A stretch of 64,000 bases of DNA from Moritella sp. 24 (GCF_018219155.1 NZ_CP056123.1:1807505-1871504); one strand, 5' to 3'; shown: positions 52,489 through 61,312, counted from the first letter of the stretch. A program made the numbers and translations. The notes: generated by a model not told the origin, from the sequence alone.

Positions 52489-52740
52489 ATGAATTATCGT
52501 ATGCGTGGTTTTATGCCAATTGGTCACTGCGTATTAAGCTGTATTTTAAGGGATTATATATTTGTGACGAAGTTTATTGAACGTCTTGGCTTATTTGTGT
52601 TTTTAATTTTATTTTTCGGGGGATACTTTCCGGTTAATATGATCATGGCTTACATACATGGTGATAAAATGGATGTCATCATTTCTTTTTTTCTCCCTTT
52701 TTATGGTTATTTAGTGATGATTTTAGGTCGAAATTGTTGA
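52489..52740 (+). CDS. Small two-helix membrane protein, uncharacterised
   Basis: This is an 83-codon frame whose product has two membrane helices (residues about 33-45 with LGLFVFLILFFGG, and 63-79 with ISFFLPFYGYLVMILG). I recognise no family. Start is uncertain: the ATG at 52489 has no ribosome site, while a GTG near 52563 follows AAGGGA and would leave a 59-residue two-helix protein. It is a lone gene between the EAL and PAP2 genes; moderately supported. Confidence 0.45.
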   Translation: MNYRMRGFMPIGHCVLSCILRDYIFVTKFIERLGLFVFLILFFGGYFPVNMIMAYIHGDKMDVIISFFLPFYGYLVMILGRNC

Positions 52741-53004
52741 TTGAATAAAGCCCCTCGTTATGTTGCATATCTCCGTAAACCTATAACTTTACTCCCTAAG
52801 TCAACGCGATATATATTATTCTCACTTATTTTAGTTATCACTTTGTAATTTAAAGATAATTTGGTAATGTTGATGACATATCAAATTGGTACAGTAATTC
52901 TGTATGGCGAACTATTCGTTACGATTACGTTTGCATATAAAGCACCACAACAAAAATGGACTTAACGCGTACTATAAACATTCAACAGGATAAAGATTAA
53001 ATTG

Positions 53005-53562
53005 ATGGAACAATTCAACGTATCAGCTTTTCTATTTGTGAACCAATATGCAGGTAAGAGTAAAATGCTGGATAGTATTTTAATTACTGCAGTTGACATG
53101 ATGCCTTACCTTTTCGTCATGGTATTACTGTATTTATGGTTTAGTTCGAACATAGAAAAGAAACAAGCCAGTTTGAACGCAGTTATGTCAGTTGCTTTGG
53201 GGATGTTAACGAGTAACGTCATTTCTATGTTCTATTATAATCCGCGTCCCTTTGTAGAGAACTTAGGTGTTCAACTAATAGAACATGCGCCAGATTCTTC
53301 ATTCCCATCTGATCATGCCACGTTTACTTTCTCTGTCGCGATCACCTTATTACTTAACAAAGAAACTCGCGTGCTGGGTATTGTCCTGTTTGTGCTGAGC
53401 CTTATTAGTAGCATGTCTCGAGTGTATGGTGGTATCCATTATCCGCTTGATATATTAGGTGCTGTTTTTGTTGCACTGTTTGCATCGAAATTTGCATCAA
53501 CATTTGTATTGAAGACCAGCAAGAAACGTCTTTTAGCTATGTTATCGAAGAAGTCCGCCTAA
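53005..53562 (+). CDS. PAP2-family phosphatase, probably undecaprenyl-diphosphatase (BcrC-like)
   Basis: This is an inner-membrane PAP2 phosphatase with about six helices, 185 aa. The three catalytic motifs are visible: NPRPF near residue 90, PSDHATFTF near 105 (SDH with catalytic His) and SRVYGGIHYPLDILGA near 140. It resembles BcrC/YbjG enzymes that recycle undecaprenyl pyrophosphate for cell-wall synthesis and give bacitracin tolerance; a phosphatidylglycerophosphate phosphatase role is an alternative. The ATG at 53005 is used; a TTG lies one codon before. It is a single gene. Confidence 0.86.
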   Translation: MEQFNVSAFLFVNQYAGKSKMLDSILITAVDMMPYLFVMVLLYLWFSSNIEKKQASLNAVMSVALGMLTSNVISMFYYNPRPFVENLGVQLIEHAPDSSFPSDHATFTFSVAITLLLNKETRVLGIVLFVLSLISSMSRVYGGIHYPLDILGAVFVALFASKFASTFVLKTSKKRLLAMLSKKSA

Positions 53563-53613
53563 CGACGTTATTGATTTTTAAGTGTGAGGGGCAAGGGAAA
53601 CAAAAAGGGATTT

Positions 53614-53988
53614 ATGGAAATTCAACGGCACGGAATTATATTGAATGTTGAACATTTTGACGAATGTGTTGCGTTCTACAAAGATTTATTTGCTTTACCT
53701 ATCTTGTTTTCGAAAATTGAAGGCGACTTTAAGCTTACTTGTTTGGCATTGGGTGAAACGTATTTAATGATTGAAACTGAGGGCGTTGCGAATACGTCGG
53801 GAAAATCAATTACTGAAAATGCCACAAAGTTGAGATTTAATGTTGCAGACATCGATCTGGCGTTAAAGACGGTCTGTGATTATGGCATTGCTGCGCACAT
53901 TGTGAAAAATGCTTGGGGGTCGGTGATTAATATCGTTGATCCAGACGGTAACCGAGTTGGTATCAGAGATGAAATCGGCTTTAAATAG
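53614..53988 (+). CDS. VOC-superfamily (glyoxalase/dioxygenase-like) protein
   Basis: This is a single vicinal-oxygen-chelate module of 124 aa: HGIILNVEHFDECVAFYKDLFALP, then the second beta-alpha unit ending VINIVDPDGNRVGIRDE. It is likely a metal-dependent small-molecule enzyme or resistance protein; the metal positions are only partly readable. AAGGGA lies just before the ATG at 53614; the longer frame from 53584 adds a non-homologous Lys/Gly stretch. It is 18 bp upstream of the methyltransferase gene, probably one transcript. Function is not defined. Confidence 0.82.
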   Translation: MEIQRHGIILNVEHFDECVAFYKDLFALPILFSKIEGDFKLTCLALGETYLMIETEGVANTSGKSITENATKLRFNVADIDLALKTVCDYGIAAHIVKNAWGSVINIVDPDGNRVGIRDEIGFK

Positions 53989-54005
53989 CAAATGGAGGAA
54001 GACTA

Positions 54006-54731
54006 ATGGTCAGTGTTAAAGAACATTATGACAGCCTATTATCTGATGTGTATACATGGTTAATGGGTGGGTTTGATGAAGCTAAAAAGAGTAATGTCGC
54101 ATTCTTTAATAGCAGGAACATCAAGCCTTTATCTTCTGGTGTTGCTGTTGATTTAGGTGCCGGTTCTGGCTTTCAGTCGATACCTTTGGCTGAACTTGGT
54201 TTTGCTGTTACTGCGATAGACTTGAGCCAAAAGTTATTGAATGAGTTGAAGTCAAATACTGATGCGCACTCAGTAACAGTCATTAAAGATGACATTTTAA
54301 ATTTTAGCGATCATATTGCGACTCACTGTGAATTGATTGTTTGCATGACAGATACGATCACACATTTAAAATCGAAAGATGATGCTTTAAAAATATTTCA
54401 GGAGTCATTCAATTCACTTGAAGATGGTGGGAAACTGATTTTAACTTTTCGTGATCTATCTGAAGAACTGACAGATACGGATAGGTTTATTCCGGTGAGA
54501 AGCGATGAGAATATTATCTTCACCTGTTTTTTAGAATATGAGCCTGAGACGGTTAAGATACATGACATTGTGTACATAAAAGACCATGAAACCTGGAAAC
54601 TTAATAAGAGTTGTTACCGTAAAATTAGGCTGTCTGCGGGGTGGGTTGAAAAGCACTTATTAAATATTGGTTTTACATTACAAGAATCAACTAATAGCAA
54701 CGGGTTTCAAACCATCGTAGTGATGAAATAA
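54006..54731 (+). CDS. Class I SAM-dependent methyltransferase
   Basis: This is a 241-aa Rossmann methyltransferase. Motif I is VAVDLGAGSGFQSIPLAELG near residue 45, motif II follows with VTAIDLSQKLL, and ELIVCMTDTITHLKSKDDA is the post-II/IV block. GGAGG precedes the ATG by 7 bases. It is tightly linked to the VOC gene upstream, suggesting a common small-molecule substrate. The target cannot be named from sequence. Confidence 0.85.
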   Translation: MVSVKEHYDSLLSDVYTWLMGGFDEAKKSNVAFFNSRNIKPLSSGVAVDLGAGSGFQSIPLAELGFAVTAIDLSQKLLNELKSNTDAHSVTVIKDDILNFSDHIATHCELIVCMTDTITHLKSKDDALKIFQESFNSLEDGGKLILTFRDLSEELTDTDRFIPVRSDENIIFTCFLEYEPETVKIHDIVYIKDHETWKLNKSCYRKIRLSAGWVEKHLLNIGFTLQESTNSNGFQTIVVMK

Positions 54732-54843
54732 ATACGACTTTTCATGTGGTTAATCGAGCTTTATACCGTTCATCACATTTTAAATATGAATAATATGGTT
54801 ATCTAGTATCTGGCATTAACGCTTGTAGTTTGGAGTGGTGATC

Positions 54844-55080
54844 ATGGACATCAGATTTTGTGATAAATGTGGTAAAGAAACCAAGCATAAGGAGATGCTG
54901 AAGCAGAAACCATCGAAATATGGAAAAAGTAAAAAAGAACAGTTTAAAGCATTTTTAGACGGTTTTTTTTCAGGTACTGCAAGTCCCGTTCTCGCATCTC
55001 TAGAACTGATAGATCGATATGTTGTTTGCGCTGAATGCGGTTACAAAACGCTAGACAATCAGGGCGATGAATTTCAATGA
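54844..55080 (+). CDS. Small zinc-ribbon protein
   Basis: This is a 78-aa protein with two CxxC pairs: CDKCGK near the start and CAECGY near the end, separated by a basic middle (KQKPSKYGKSKKEQFK). It is a likely zinc ribbon. GGAG lies upstream of the ATG at 54844. No defined family is recognised; nucleic-acid or protein binding is possible. It is alone between the methyltransferase and GNAT genes. Confidence 0.65.
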   Translation: MDIRFCDKCGKETKHKEMLKQKPSKYGKSKKEQFKAFLDGFFSGTASPVLASLELIDRYVVCAECGYKTLDNQGDEFQ

Positions 55081-55138
55081 AGCGTCAGTATCAATTGATT
55101 AGATCGATAACATTGGACATTTTGGAGTTGGAGTACTT

Positions 55139-55594
55139 ATGAATATTATCAATAAAAGTTTAAATTTAAGAAGATTAACCAAAGATAGTTTTTATGAAGT
55201 TTGTTTGCTCTCTGTTAAGTCAACACAGGAACATCATGTCGATTCAAATGCGATATCTATAGCTGAGGCTTCATTTAGCAAACATGCCTGGTTTAAAGGG
55301 ATTTATCTTGGTGACGTAGCCGTTGGCTTTGTTATGGTTGATGTAAACCCGCAAGATAATAAATACTACCTGTGGCGCTTTATGATTGATGCTAAGTATC
55401 AAGGAAAGGGATTAGGTAAGCGGTCCATTCAATTATTACTTAGCGAGCTGAAAACTCAATTTAATGCGACGGAAATAACAACAAGTGTCATTACAGACGA
55501 GATTGGCCCTTTAACATTTTATCAAGATTTAGGTTTTAAGTTGACGGGGAATTATATTGAAGGACGTGAGCCTGAATTGAGCTTATATTTTTAA
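55139..55594 (+). CDS. GNAT-family N-acetyltransferase (Spt/BltD-like)
   Basis: This is a 151-aa GCN5-type acetyltransferase. The acetyl-CoA loop is KYQGKGLGKRSIQLL near residue 93, preceded by the beta4 strand YYLWRFMIDAKY and followed by the FYQDLGFKLTG strand. The layout resembles spermine/spermidine acetyltransferases (BltD, PaiA), but the substrate is not certain. GGAG precedes the ATG by 5 bases. Confidence 0.85.
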   Translation: MNIINKSLNLRRLTKDSFYEVCLLSVKSTQEHHVDSNAISIAEASFSKHAWFKGIYLGDVAVGFVMVDVNPQDNKYYLWRFMIDAKYQGKGLGKRSIQLLLSELKTQFNATEITTSVITDEIGPLTFYQDLGFKLTGNYIEGREPELSLYF

Positions 55595-55663
55595 TATTAA
55601 AAGGAAATAACAGGTTGTATATAAAAACTAATTTATGAAATACAGCCTTCAAGGAGGAATTGA

Positions 55664-56260
55664 ATGAACGTATACGGTGATCTACAGTCAGGAAACTGCT
55701 TAAAAGTGAAGTTGTTGCTGTCTATTTTAAATATTGAGCATGAATGGATCCATGTGAATATTTTGGATGGTGAAACGCAAACTGATGAATTCCTATCTAA
55801 AAATCCAAATGGCAAGATTCCAGCAGTAGAGTTAGACGATAGAAGGTGCCTTTGTGAGTCTAATGCTATTTTGGGTTACTTTGCCGAGAATACGAGCCTC
55901 CTGCCGACAGATAAATACGAAAAAGCTAAAGTGTATGAATGGCTTTTCTTTGAGCAATACAGTCATGAACCCTTTATTGCTGTCGCTCGCTTTATCCAAA
56001 AGTACTTAGGGATGCCGAAAGAAAGAGTGGACGAATATCATTCGTTACAATCTGGCGGTAATAAAGCGCTTCAATTAATGGAAACCCAATTACAGCTGTC
56101 AGACTATTTAGTGGGTAATAGGATGACCATTGCCGATATTTCACTTTATGCGTATACACATGTTGCAGACGAAGGTGGTTTTGACTTAAATCATTACCCT
56201 GCTATTCAAAGCTGGTGTGAACGAATTAAATCAACACCGGGTTATGTGGGAATGATGTAA
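55664..56260 (+). CDS. Glutathione S-transferase family protein
   Basis: This is a cytosolic GST of 198 aa. The thioredoxin-like N-domain (1-75) has the start NVYGDLQSGNCLKVKLLLSIL, cis-Pro in GKIPAVELDD and the glutathione-binding CESNAILGYFAE. The helical C-domain holds the N-capping box LVGNRMTIADISLYAYTHVADEGG. AAGGAGG lies 6 bases before the ATG. The following GNAT gene starts 2 bases after the stop, so they are translationally coupled. It acts in detoxification or on an unidentified metabolite. Confidence 0.9.
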   Translation: MNVYGDLQSGNCLKVKLLLSILNIEHEWIHVNILDGETQTDEFLSKNPNGKIPAVELDDRRCLCESNAILGYFAENTSLLPTDKYEKAKVYEWLFFEQYSHEPFIAVARFIQKYLGMPKERVDEYHSLQSGGNKALQLMETQLQLSDYLVGNRMTIADISLYAYTHVADEGGFDLNHYPAIQSWCERIKSTPGYVGMM

Positions 56261-56262
56261 TC

Positions 56263-56733
56263 ATGATCCAACTTCGCTTAATGACTGCAAGTGAATACCC
56301 TGCGTATTGTGATTATTTTATTGACGATTATAGTCAGGAAATTGCGAAAAATTATGGTCACTCAATAGATAAATCAATCGGATTAGCTAAGCAAGATCTG
56401 TTGCGTTGTTTTCCGAATGGACTTGAAACGGATGAACATGAGTTATTGTGCATTGATTTTGGTTCTAAACCGAATACTAGCCTTGTAGGTTATTTATGGC
56501 ATTCCGTGAAGGAGAGTGAGAAATCGACATTCATTTATGATTTTTTCATTTTCGCTAATAGTCGTAATCACGGTTATGGCACATTAGCAATTAACGCCCT
56601 TGAATCTCAATTGAAATCGATTGGTATTACACAAATAAAATTAAGAGTGGCTTACCATAATCAAAGAGCATTAAAGTTATATCAAGAAGTTGGCTTTGCG
56701 ATCACCGGTTATAATATGTCAAAGGTAATATGA
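56263..56733 (+). CDS. GNAT-family N-acetyltransferase
   Basis: This is a 156-aa GCN5-type acetyltransferase: YDFFIFANSRNHGYGTLAINALE gives beta4 and the acetyl-CoA loop near residue 100, and LRVAYHNQRALKLYQEVGFAITGYNM is the C-terminal unit. It starts 2 bp after the GST stop. It resembles RimI/ribosomal-type GNATs, but the acceptor is unknown. Confidence 0.85.
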   Translation: MIQLRLMTASEYPAYCDYFIDDYSQEIAKNYGHSIDKSIGLAKQDLLRCFPNGLETDEHELLCIDFGSKPNTSLVGYLWHSVKESEKSTFIYDFFIFANSRNHGYGTLAINALESQLKSIGITQIKLRVAYHNQRALKLYQEVGFAITGYNMSKVI

Positions 56734-56818
56734 ACACATGGATGATATTGGGAGCTGGTCGTTGGTGCGTGGCAAGGCGTTATAGGTATTAAACATGTTT
56801 ACAGGGAGAGATTAAATA

Positions 56819-57205
56819 ATGGTAACGAATGAATCGATAATGGATATGTTTTTACATTTGGAAAATGGTAACCCCCAAGGTTTCTTTGTGCATGTTAGCG
56901 ATGATGTTGTTTGGGAAGTCACAGGAAGTCATCCTTTAGCGGGTACCTATACCTCTAAGCAAAACTTTATTGCTGGCACTATCTCAAAATTAAATGAAGT
57001 TCTAGAGTCGCCATTGTCATTGAAATTACTTTCTTGTATCACTGATGGACATTCCGCATCGGTCGAATTAGTCGCTAACTCAACCACAAAAAAAGGGACT
57101 GATTTTAATAATCGTTATTGCTGGGTTTGTGAGTTTGAGGATCAGGTAATCGTACGTGTTCGTGCATATTTAGATTCAGCATTAGTCGTAAACACACTTT
57201 CGTAA
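56819..57205 (+). CDS. NTF2/SnoaL-like protein
   Basis: This is a 128-aa cone-shaped alpha+beta barrel protein of the NTF2-like superfamily. The beginning MDMFLHLENGNPQGFFVHVSDDVVWEVTGSHPLAGTY is the SnoaL signature; the end EFEDQVIVRVRAYLDSALV is the last strand pair. Members are polyketide cyclases, isomerases or ligand-binding proteins; no function can be given. GGAGAG precedes the ATG. Confidence 0.82.
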   Translation: MVTNESIMDMFLHLENGNPQGFFVHVSDDVVWEVTGSHPLAGTYTSKQNFIAGTISKLNEVLESPLSLKLLSCITDGHSASVELVANSTTKKGTDFNNRYCWVCEFEDQVIVRVRAYLDSALVVNTLS

Positions 57206-57240
57206 GCGATTCTTATCGTTATTACTAACAAGGAATTGAA

Positions 57241-57312
57241 ATGGATTTTGAACATATGTCAGATAAAGATATTGTTGATTTAGCCAAGTACACTTTAAAA
57301 GGAATTTGTTGA
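57241..57312 (+). CDS. 23-codon open frame coupled to the racemase gene
   Basis: ATG at 57241 follows AAGGAATTGAA, a good ribosome site. The frame encodes 23 residues beginning MDFEHMSDKDIVDL and ends at a TGA one base before the TTG start of the racemase gene. It could be a leader peptide that couples translation or the stump of a deleted gene. No family is recognised. Confidence 0.45.
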   Translation: MDFEHMSDKDIVDLAKYTLKGIC

Positions 57313-57313
57313 G

Positions 57314-58018
57314 TTGAAAAAAATAGGGTTAGTAGGTGGTTTAGGCTGGGTATCTACACTTGAGTATTATCGTTTAATCAATAGTTATGCGGTAGAAAAA
57401 GTAGGTGGGCACTGGAGTGCTCATATCCTGATTGAAAGTCTTAACGAAGGTGAATTTCTGTATCATCAACAAAATGACCCAACCGAAAAAGCATGTGAGA
57501 AAATGATTATTGATGCTGTTGGTGTTTTAGTTGCTGGTGGCGCTGAAATAATTGCGTTATGTGCGAATGGCGTTCACCGTTTCATGGATATCATTAAGAA
57601 AACCTATGATATTGAGATTGTTGATATACGTGACGCAACAGCAAAATCGATTCAAAAATCAGGCTTGGATTATGTGGGGCTCATTGGCGTTCAGCGAACA
57701 ATGGAAAGCGACTTCTACAAAAGCAAATTGCAGTCTCATGGTATCGACGTTGTCGTTCCAGAGAAAGCATCGAGGGAATACATTCATGACAAAATCATTT
57801 CTGAATTAGTGTTGAACCAGTTTACCTCGAAAACAAAGCAGGGCTTTTTAACCGTAATAGAAGAAATGGCGTCGATGAATGTTAAAGGCGTAATATTGGG
57901 CTGCACAGAAATCACGTTACTTTTGAATACGGTTGAAGTTCAAGGTATCACCTTATTTTCCACCACCGATATTCACTGTAAAGCCATTGTTGATAGCGCA
58001 TTCGCGACTAATACGTAG
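57314..58018 (+). CDS. Aspartate/glutamate racemase-family protein
   Basis: This is a cofactor-independent racemase of the Asp/Glu/hydantoin family, 234 aa. The start is GLVGGLGWVSTLEYYR. The two catalytic cysteines are in ALCANGVHRF near residue 83 and ILGCTEITLL near 196. It is similar to YgeA-like broad-substrate racemases. The start codon is TTG at 57314 with AAAGGAA upstream, immediately after the 23-codon frame. It precedes a PhzF-family gene, so both may act on an amino acid or related acid. Confidence 0.87.
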   Translation: MKKIGLVGGLGWVSTLEYYRLINSYAVEKVGGHWSAHILIESLNEGEFLYHQQNDPTEKACEKMIIDAVGVLVAGGAEIIALCANGVHRFMDIIKKTYDIEIVDIRDATAKSIQKSGLDYVGLIGVQRTMESDFYKSKLQSHGIDVVVPEKASREYIHDKIISELVLNQFTSKTKQGFLTVIEEMASMNVKGVILGCTEITLLLNTVEVQGITLFSTTDIHCKAIVDSAFATNT

Positions 58019-58052
58019 TTAATATTATTGAATAATACAGAAAGGAATCTTA

Positions 58053-58919
58053 ATGAAAACAGACGTTATACTGGTTAATTCATTTACGTCAAATGGCGCT
58101 GGTGGCAATCCTGCAGGTGTTGTTTTAAATGCTGATATGTTATCTGATGCACAAAAACTAAGTATTGCTCAGGCTGTTGGTTATTCTGAAACAGCTTTTG
58201 TTTGTCGTGATGATGAGGCTGATTTTGAGGTTTCATTTTTTACCACTACCGGTGAAGTTGATTTTTGTGGTCATGCCACCTTGGCTGTATTTTCCACGCT
58301 GTTTCAAGAGGGAATTGTGGCAGCGGGGGGTTATATCCAAAAAACCAAAGCCGGATTACTCGCGGTTGTTGTTGAGCCGACTGGTCATGTGATCATGGAT
58401 CTACAATTGCCTCAGAAGCTGGGTAAGTTTAGCTATGAAGCAATTTCAGATGTCATTGGTATTGATAGCGCTATTTTAGCAAGTACTCGATTACCTATTG
58501 AGATTATATCGACAGGACTCACTGACCTTATTATTCCAGTACCTATGGGCTACTTGGATTCAATTATACCGAACGATATTGCTATTTCTGATTTTTGTCG
58601 TACACATGATGTTGTTGGTTTTCATGTATTTGAACTTTGTGATGCAGAGAGTCCATTAACAGCCAGCTGTCGTAACTTTGCACCCTTGGTCGGTATATCG
58701 GAAGAGTCAGCAACAGGTAGTGCTACAGGTGCGCTTGCTTGCTATTTCGCTGAACACCTTCCTTTAGATTGCCACTATGTTGTCGAACAGGGGCGGGCAA
58801 TGGGATGCACATCAATGTTAACTGCATCTGTTGAGCTAAACGGGTCAAAAATCAGCAGTGTAAAAGTAGGCGGTTCAGCCAGTAGAATCGGCACCTCTAT
58901 TTATTCTAACGTGGAATAA
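58053..58919 (+). CDS. PhzF-family isomerase-like protein
   Basis: This is a 288-aa diaminopimelate-epimerase-fold protein of the PhzF family: VNSFTSNGAGGNPAGVVL, the catalytic Glu region GYSETAFV, and the FTTTGEVDFCGHATLA block. ESATGSATGALACYFAEH near 225 completes the pattern. PhzF isomerises an intermediate in phenazine synthesis, but most members have unknown roles, and there are no other phenazine genes here. AAGGAA precedes the ATG by about 6 bases. It lies 34 bp after the racemase gene on the same transcript. Confidence 0.88.
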   Translation: MKTDVILVNSFTSNGAGGNPAGVVLNADMLSDAQKLSIAQAVGYSETAFVCRDDEADFEVSFFTTTGEVDFCGHATLAVFSTLFQEGIVAAGGYIQKTKAGLLAVVVEPTGHVIMDLQLPQKLGKFSYEAISDVIGIDSAILASTRLPIEIISTGLTDLIIPVPMGYLDSIIPNDIAISDFCRTHDVVGFHVFELCDAESPLTASCRNFAPLVGISEESATGSATGALACYFAEHLPLDCHYVVEQGRAMGCTSMLTASVELNGSKISSVKVGGSASRIGTSIYSNVE

Positions 58920-58995
58920 CATTCTGTATTACTTCCCTTTATTGGGGAGTATACTGTCCATATTAGCGAAAATACATTTGATATGAGAGGCTGTG

Positions 58996-59484
58996 ATGCA
59001 AATTGTAAAAGTTGATAGTAGTAATAAGCATGTATATATGAACTTGGCGCAAGCTTTTGAGGCTGAGTTTTCAAAAATAATGCAGAAGAAACCGGATGAA
59101 AATGGCTTATTACCTTTAGATACGCTTATCGAAGGTAACGTATCAGGTTATTTGTTATATGTTGATGGTGTTCCTGCTGGACATACCGCAATCGCGAATG
59201 AAGCGCCTGATTGTTATGAAGTCTGTGATTTTTATATCTTGCCGTATTTCCGTAAAAATAAAGTGGGCAAACGTTTCATTTCAGAGTTGTTCACTCGCCT
59301 TGGTGGCAGTTGGGAAATTAAGCAAGTTGCGAATACTGACCATGCTGTAAAATTTTGGCGTGATGTTCTCACTGACTACACAGCAGCTAACAATATAACG
59401 GCTGGTTTTGTCGAAGACGATTATCAAGACGCAAAGTTTGGGCCTGTTACCAGACAGTGTTTCACGCATACGAATATTAAGTAA
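58996..59484 (+). CDS. GNAT-family N-acetyltransferase
   Basis: This is a 162-aa acetyltransferase: AGHTAIANEAPDCYEVCDFYILPYFRKNKVGKRFISELF contains beta4 and a modified acetyl-CoA loop (RKNKVGKRF). The C-terminal part AVKFWRDVL matches the closing strand-helix. AGAGG lies 5 bases before the ATG at 58996. It is the last gene of a run of same-strand small enzymes and ends at a bidirectional hairpin. Confidence 0.8.
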   Translation: MQIVKVDSSNKHVYMNLAQAFEAEFSKIMQKKPDENGLLPLDTLIEGNVSGYLLYVDGVPAGHTAIANEAPDCYEVCDFYILPYFRKNKVGKRFISELFTRLGGSWEIKQVANTDHAVKFWRDVLTDYTAANNITAGFVEDDYQDAKFGPVTRQCFTHTNIK

Positions 59485-59504
59485 TGATTAGTTAGTGATT
59501 CAAC

Positions 59505-59546
59505 TGGATAACACCTGATAGGCTTTTATCTTACCAGTGTTATCCA
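59505..59546. terminator. Bidirectional hairpin between converging genes
   Basis: TGGATAACAC (59505-59514) and GTGTTATCCA (59537-59546) are exact reverse complements. They lie between the GNAT and DSD1-family genes. Confidence 0.7.
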
Positions 59547-59560
59547 AATTCGTTTTAGAA

Positions 59561-60652
59561 TTACGCTAATTTACCGCGTAGCGCGATATCCCAGATGTCG
59601 ACAACGATGTCATTCTCAACTACGTAGAATTTATCATGCAAGTTAATGGTTGGATCGCAGTGCGGCACAATCATTTCAATGACCTCACCTAACGCGGGTA
59701 GATTATCACCTGATACTTTACCGTGTTCATCACCAAAATAATGCCACTCATAGTTTAATCCATCATGGCTAATGATTTGTGGATGTGTTGCTTCTTTATA
59801 AATTGCTTTTGTACCCGCATCAACCGTCACATGCGTTGTGTGATTCGCACTGATAACGCTGGTTAGTAGTGTCATTGCGGGCTGGAAGTGACCGTTGTTA
59901 TACTCGATATCAAAATACTCTTTATCCATTACCGTGTACGAACCGGGTTGGATCTCGGTAACCGATGCAATGTCACTGTCAATTTCATAGGTACCCGTTC
60001 CCGAACCTGATTGAATCAGATTAGCTAAGCCTGTCGCGTTTTCAATTTGTTGTTTTAATTCGCCAGCTTTATTCAATAAGGTTGCAGAGGCTTGCTGTCT
60101 TTCGTCATTACCAAGGATGTGTTGGAAATGACCTGCATAGCATTGAATACCTTTAAGCGTCGTATGCGCATTGTTGTGCACCGATAACGCTAAATCAAAG
60201 GCGGTATCAAACGATGCACCTGTTCGACCAATACCCGCGTCGATATCGACGAGTAGGTTAATGCTTAGGTTTAATTCACGGCCTAATTGGTTTAGTTGAG
60301 TAAGGTTTGCTTCAGCATCAACCACGATCATGGTTTCTGGCGCAAGCGTAAGGATGTTCGCGAGGGTAGCTAACTTATGCTTCGTGACTATCGGAGAGGT
60401 TATGAGTAGGTTACGAATACCTGCGCTTGCCAACTCATACGCTTCTGTCGGTTTTGTGATTGATATGCCGATACTGCCAGCATCAAGTTGCAGTTGGCAT
60501 ATTTCGACACACTTGTGTGTTTTAGCATGCGGTCGAACATGTTTAGACTTTGAAACTGCGAATGCTTGCATGGTGCTGATGTTATTCATCAGTTTACTCT
60601 TGTCGATAACCAAACATGGCGTATCTAATTCTAACTTATGTTTTCCAATCAC
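59561..60652 (-). CDS. DSD1-family PLP enzyme (D-threonine aldolase / D-serine dehydratase type)
   Basis: This is a fold-type III PLP enzyme of 363 aa acting on D-amino acids. The PLP lysine lies in RPHAKTHKCVEICQ; the barrel contains LLVDIDAGIGRTG and QCYAGHFQHI. The C-terminal metal site HCDPTINLHDKFYVV carries the His and Cys used for zinc/manganese in this family. The start codon is GTG at 60652 with AAGGGA about 7 bases upstream. Substrate could be D-threonine, D-serine or 3-hydroxy-D-aspartate. It is a single gene downstream of, and on the same strand as, the TetR gene. Confidence 0.9.
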   Translation of the reverse strand: MIGKHKLELDTPCLVIDKSKLMNNISTMQAFAVSKSKHVRPHAKTHKCVEICQLQLDAGSIGISITKPTEAYELASAGIRNLLITSPIVTKHKLATLANILTLAPETMIVVDAEANLTQLNQLGRELNLSINLLVDIDAGIGRTGASFDTAFDLALSVHNNAHTTLKGIQCYAGHFQHILGNDERQQASATLLNKAGELKQQIENATGLANLIQSGSGTGTYEIDSDIASVTEIQPGSYTVMDKEYFDIEYNNGHFQPAMTLLTSVISANHTTHVTVDAGTKAIYKEATHPQIISHDGLNYEWHYFGDEHGKVSGDNLPALGEVIEMIVPHCDPTINLHDKFYVVENDIVVDIWDIALRGKLA

Positions 60653-60711
60653 TGTTTATCCCTTTTATTCTGTGTATCGCTTTAGCGCATTCTATTACGG
60701 AGGTGCATGAT

Positions 60712-61287
60712 TTAACATCTCATATTAAGAAGTGTTTTTATCGTTGGAATACATGTTTTTCCTGCGTTGTTGTTTCCTTCGACGAGGGCTGACACTATCG
60801 CACCTTCTTTAATCATGAAAATAATGTCTGTAAGTTGCTTAATTTCTTCAATATTGTCTGTACACGAACTAACTTGGCTTTGTATTAATGCTCTAATTTC
60901 TCTTTTATGTGAGGCGCAGCATTGACGTATTAGAGAGTCAGATACACTGTATTCGGCCGCTGTATTTATAAAAAAACACCCTCTAAACTCCCCAAGTTCT
61001 GGGACTCTATTATTAAACCAATCATTCAAACCGTAAAAAATGGCAAGTATGGATTTATCACCAGACGGTTCGCTATTTATAGTGTGTGTAAGCCATTGTT
61101 TAAATAATTCATTTCTGTATTCCAGGGTTGCTAATACAAGTTCATCTTTACTAGTGAAATGATTATATAGCGTTTTCTTTGCAATACCTGACTGCTTCAA
61201 TATTTCATTAATACCAACAGAGTTAACTCCATTCGCATAAAACAGTTGTAAAGCTGTTTGAATTAAGACTAATTTTTTTTCATTCAT
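60712..61287 (-). CDS. TetR/AcrR-family repressor
   Basis: This is a 191-aa regulator: the N-terminal HTH GINEILKQSGIAKKTLYNHFTSKDELVLATLEYR (about residues 24-57) and a ligand-binding helical C-domain with Cys/Asn-rich FRGCFFINTAAEYS. This layout is typical of the YcdC/AcrR C-terminal TetR_C_33-like group. It is divergent from the HPP gene; two inverted repeats in the intervening promoter are its probable operators. The inducer is unknown. Confidence 0.9.
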   Translation of the reverse strand: MNEKKLVLIQTALQLFYANGVNSVGINEILKQSGIAKKTLYNHFTSKDELVLATLEYRNELFKQWLTHTINSEPSGDKSILAIFYGLNDWFNNRVPELGEFRGCFFINTAAEYSVSDSLIRQCCASHKREIRALIQSQVSSCTDNIEEIKQLTDIIFMIKEGAIVSALVEGNNNAGKTCIPTIKTLLNMRC

Positions 61288-61312
61288 GAATAACTCCTTG
61301 TTATTAAATATG

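Noticed and set aside
53584-59484. Chromosomal integron (superintegron) cassette array
   Set aside because: The gene content is suggestive, but the gaps between several genes are only 2-35 bp, and no imperfect-palindrome attC site with RYYYAAC/GTTRRRY ends was found in the larger gaps. There is no integrase gene in the window.
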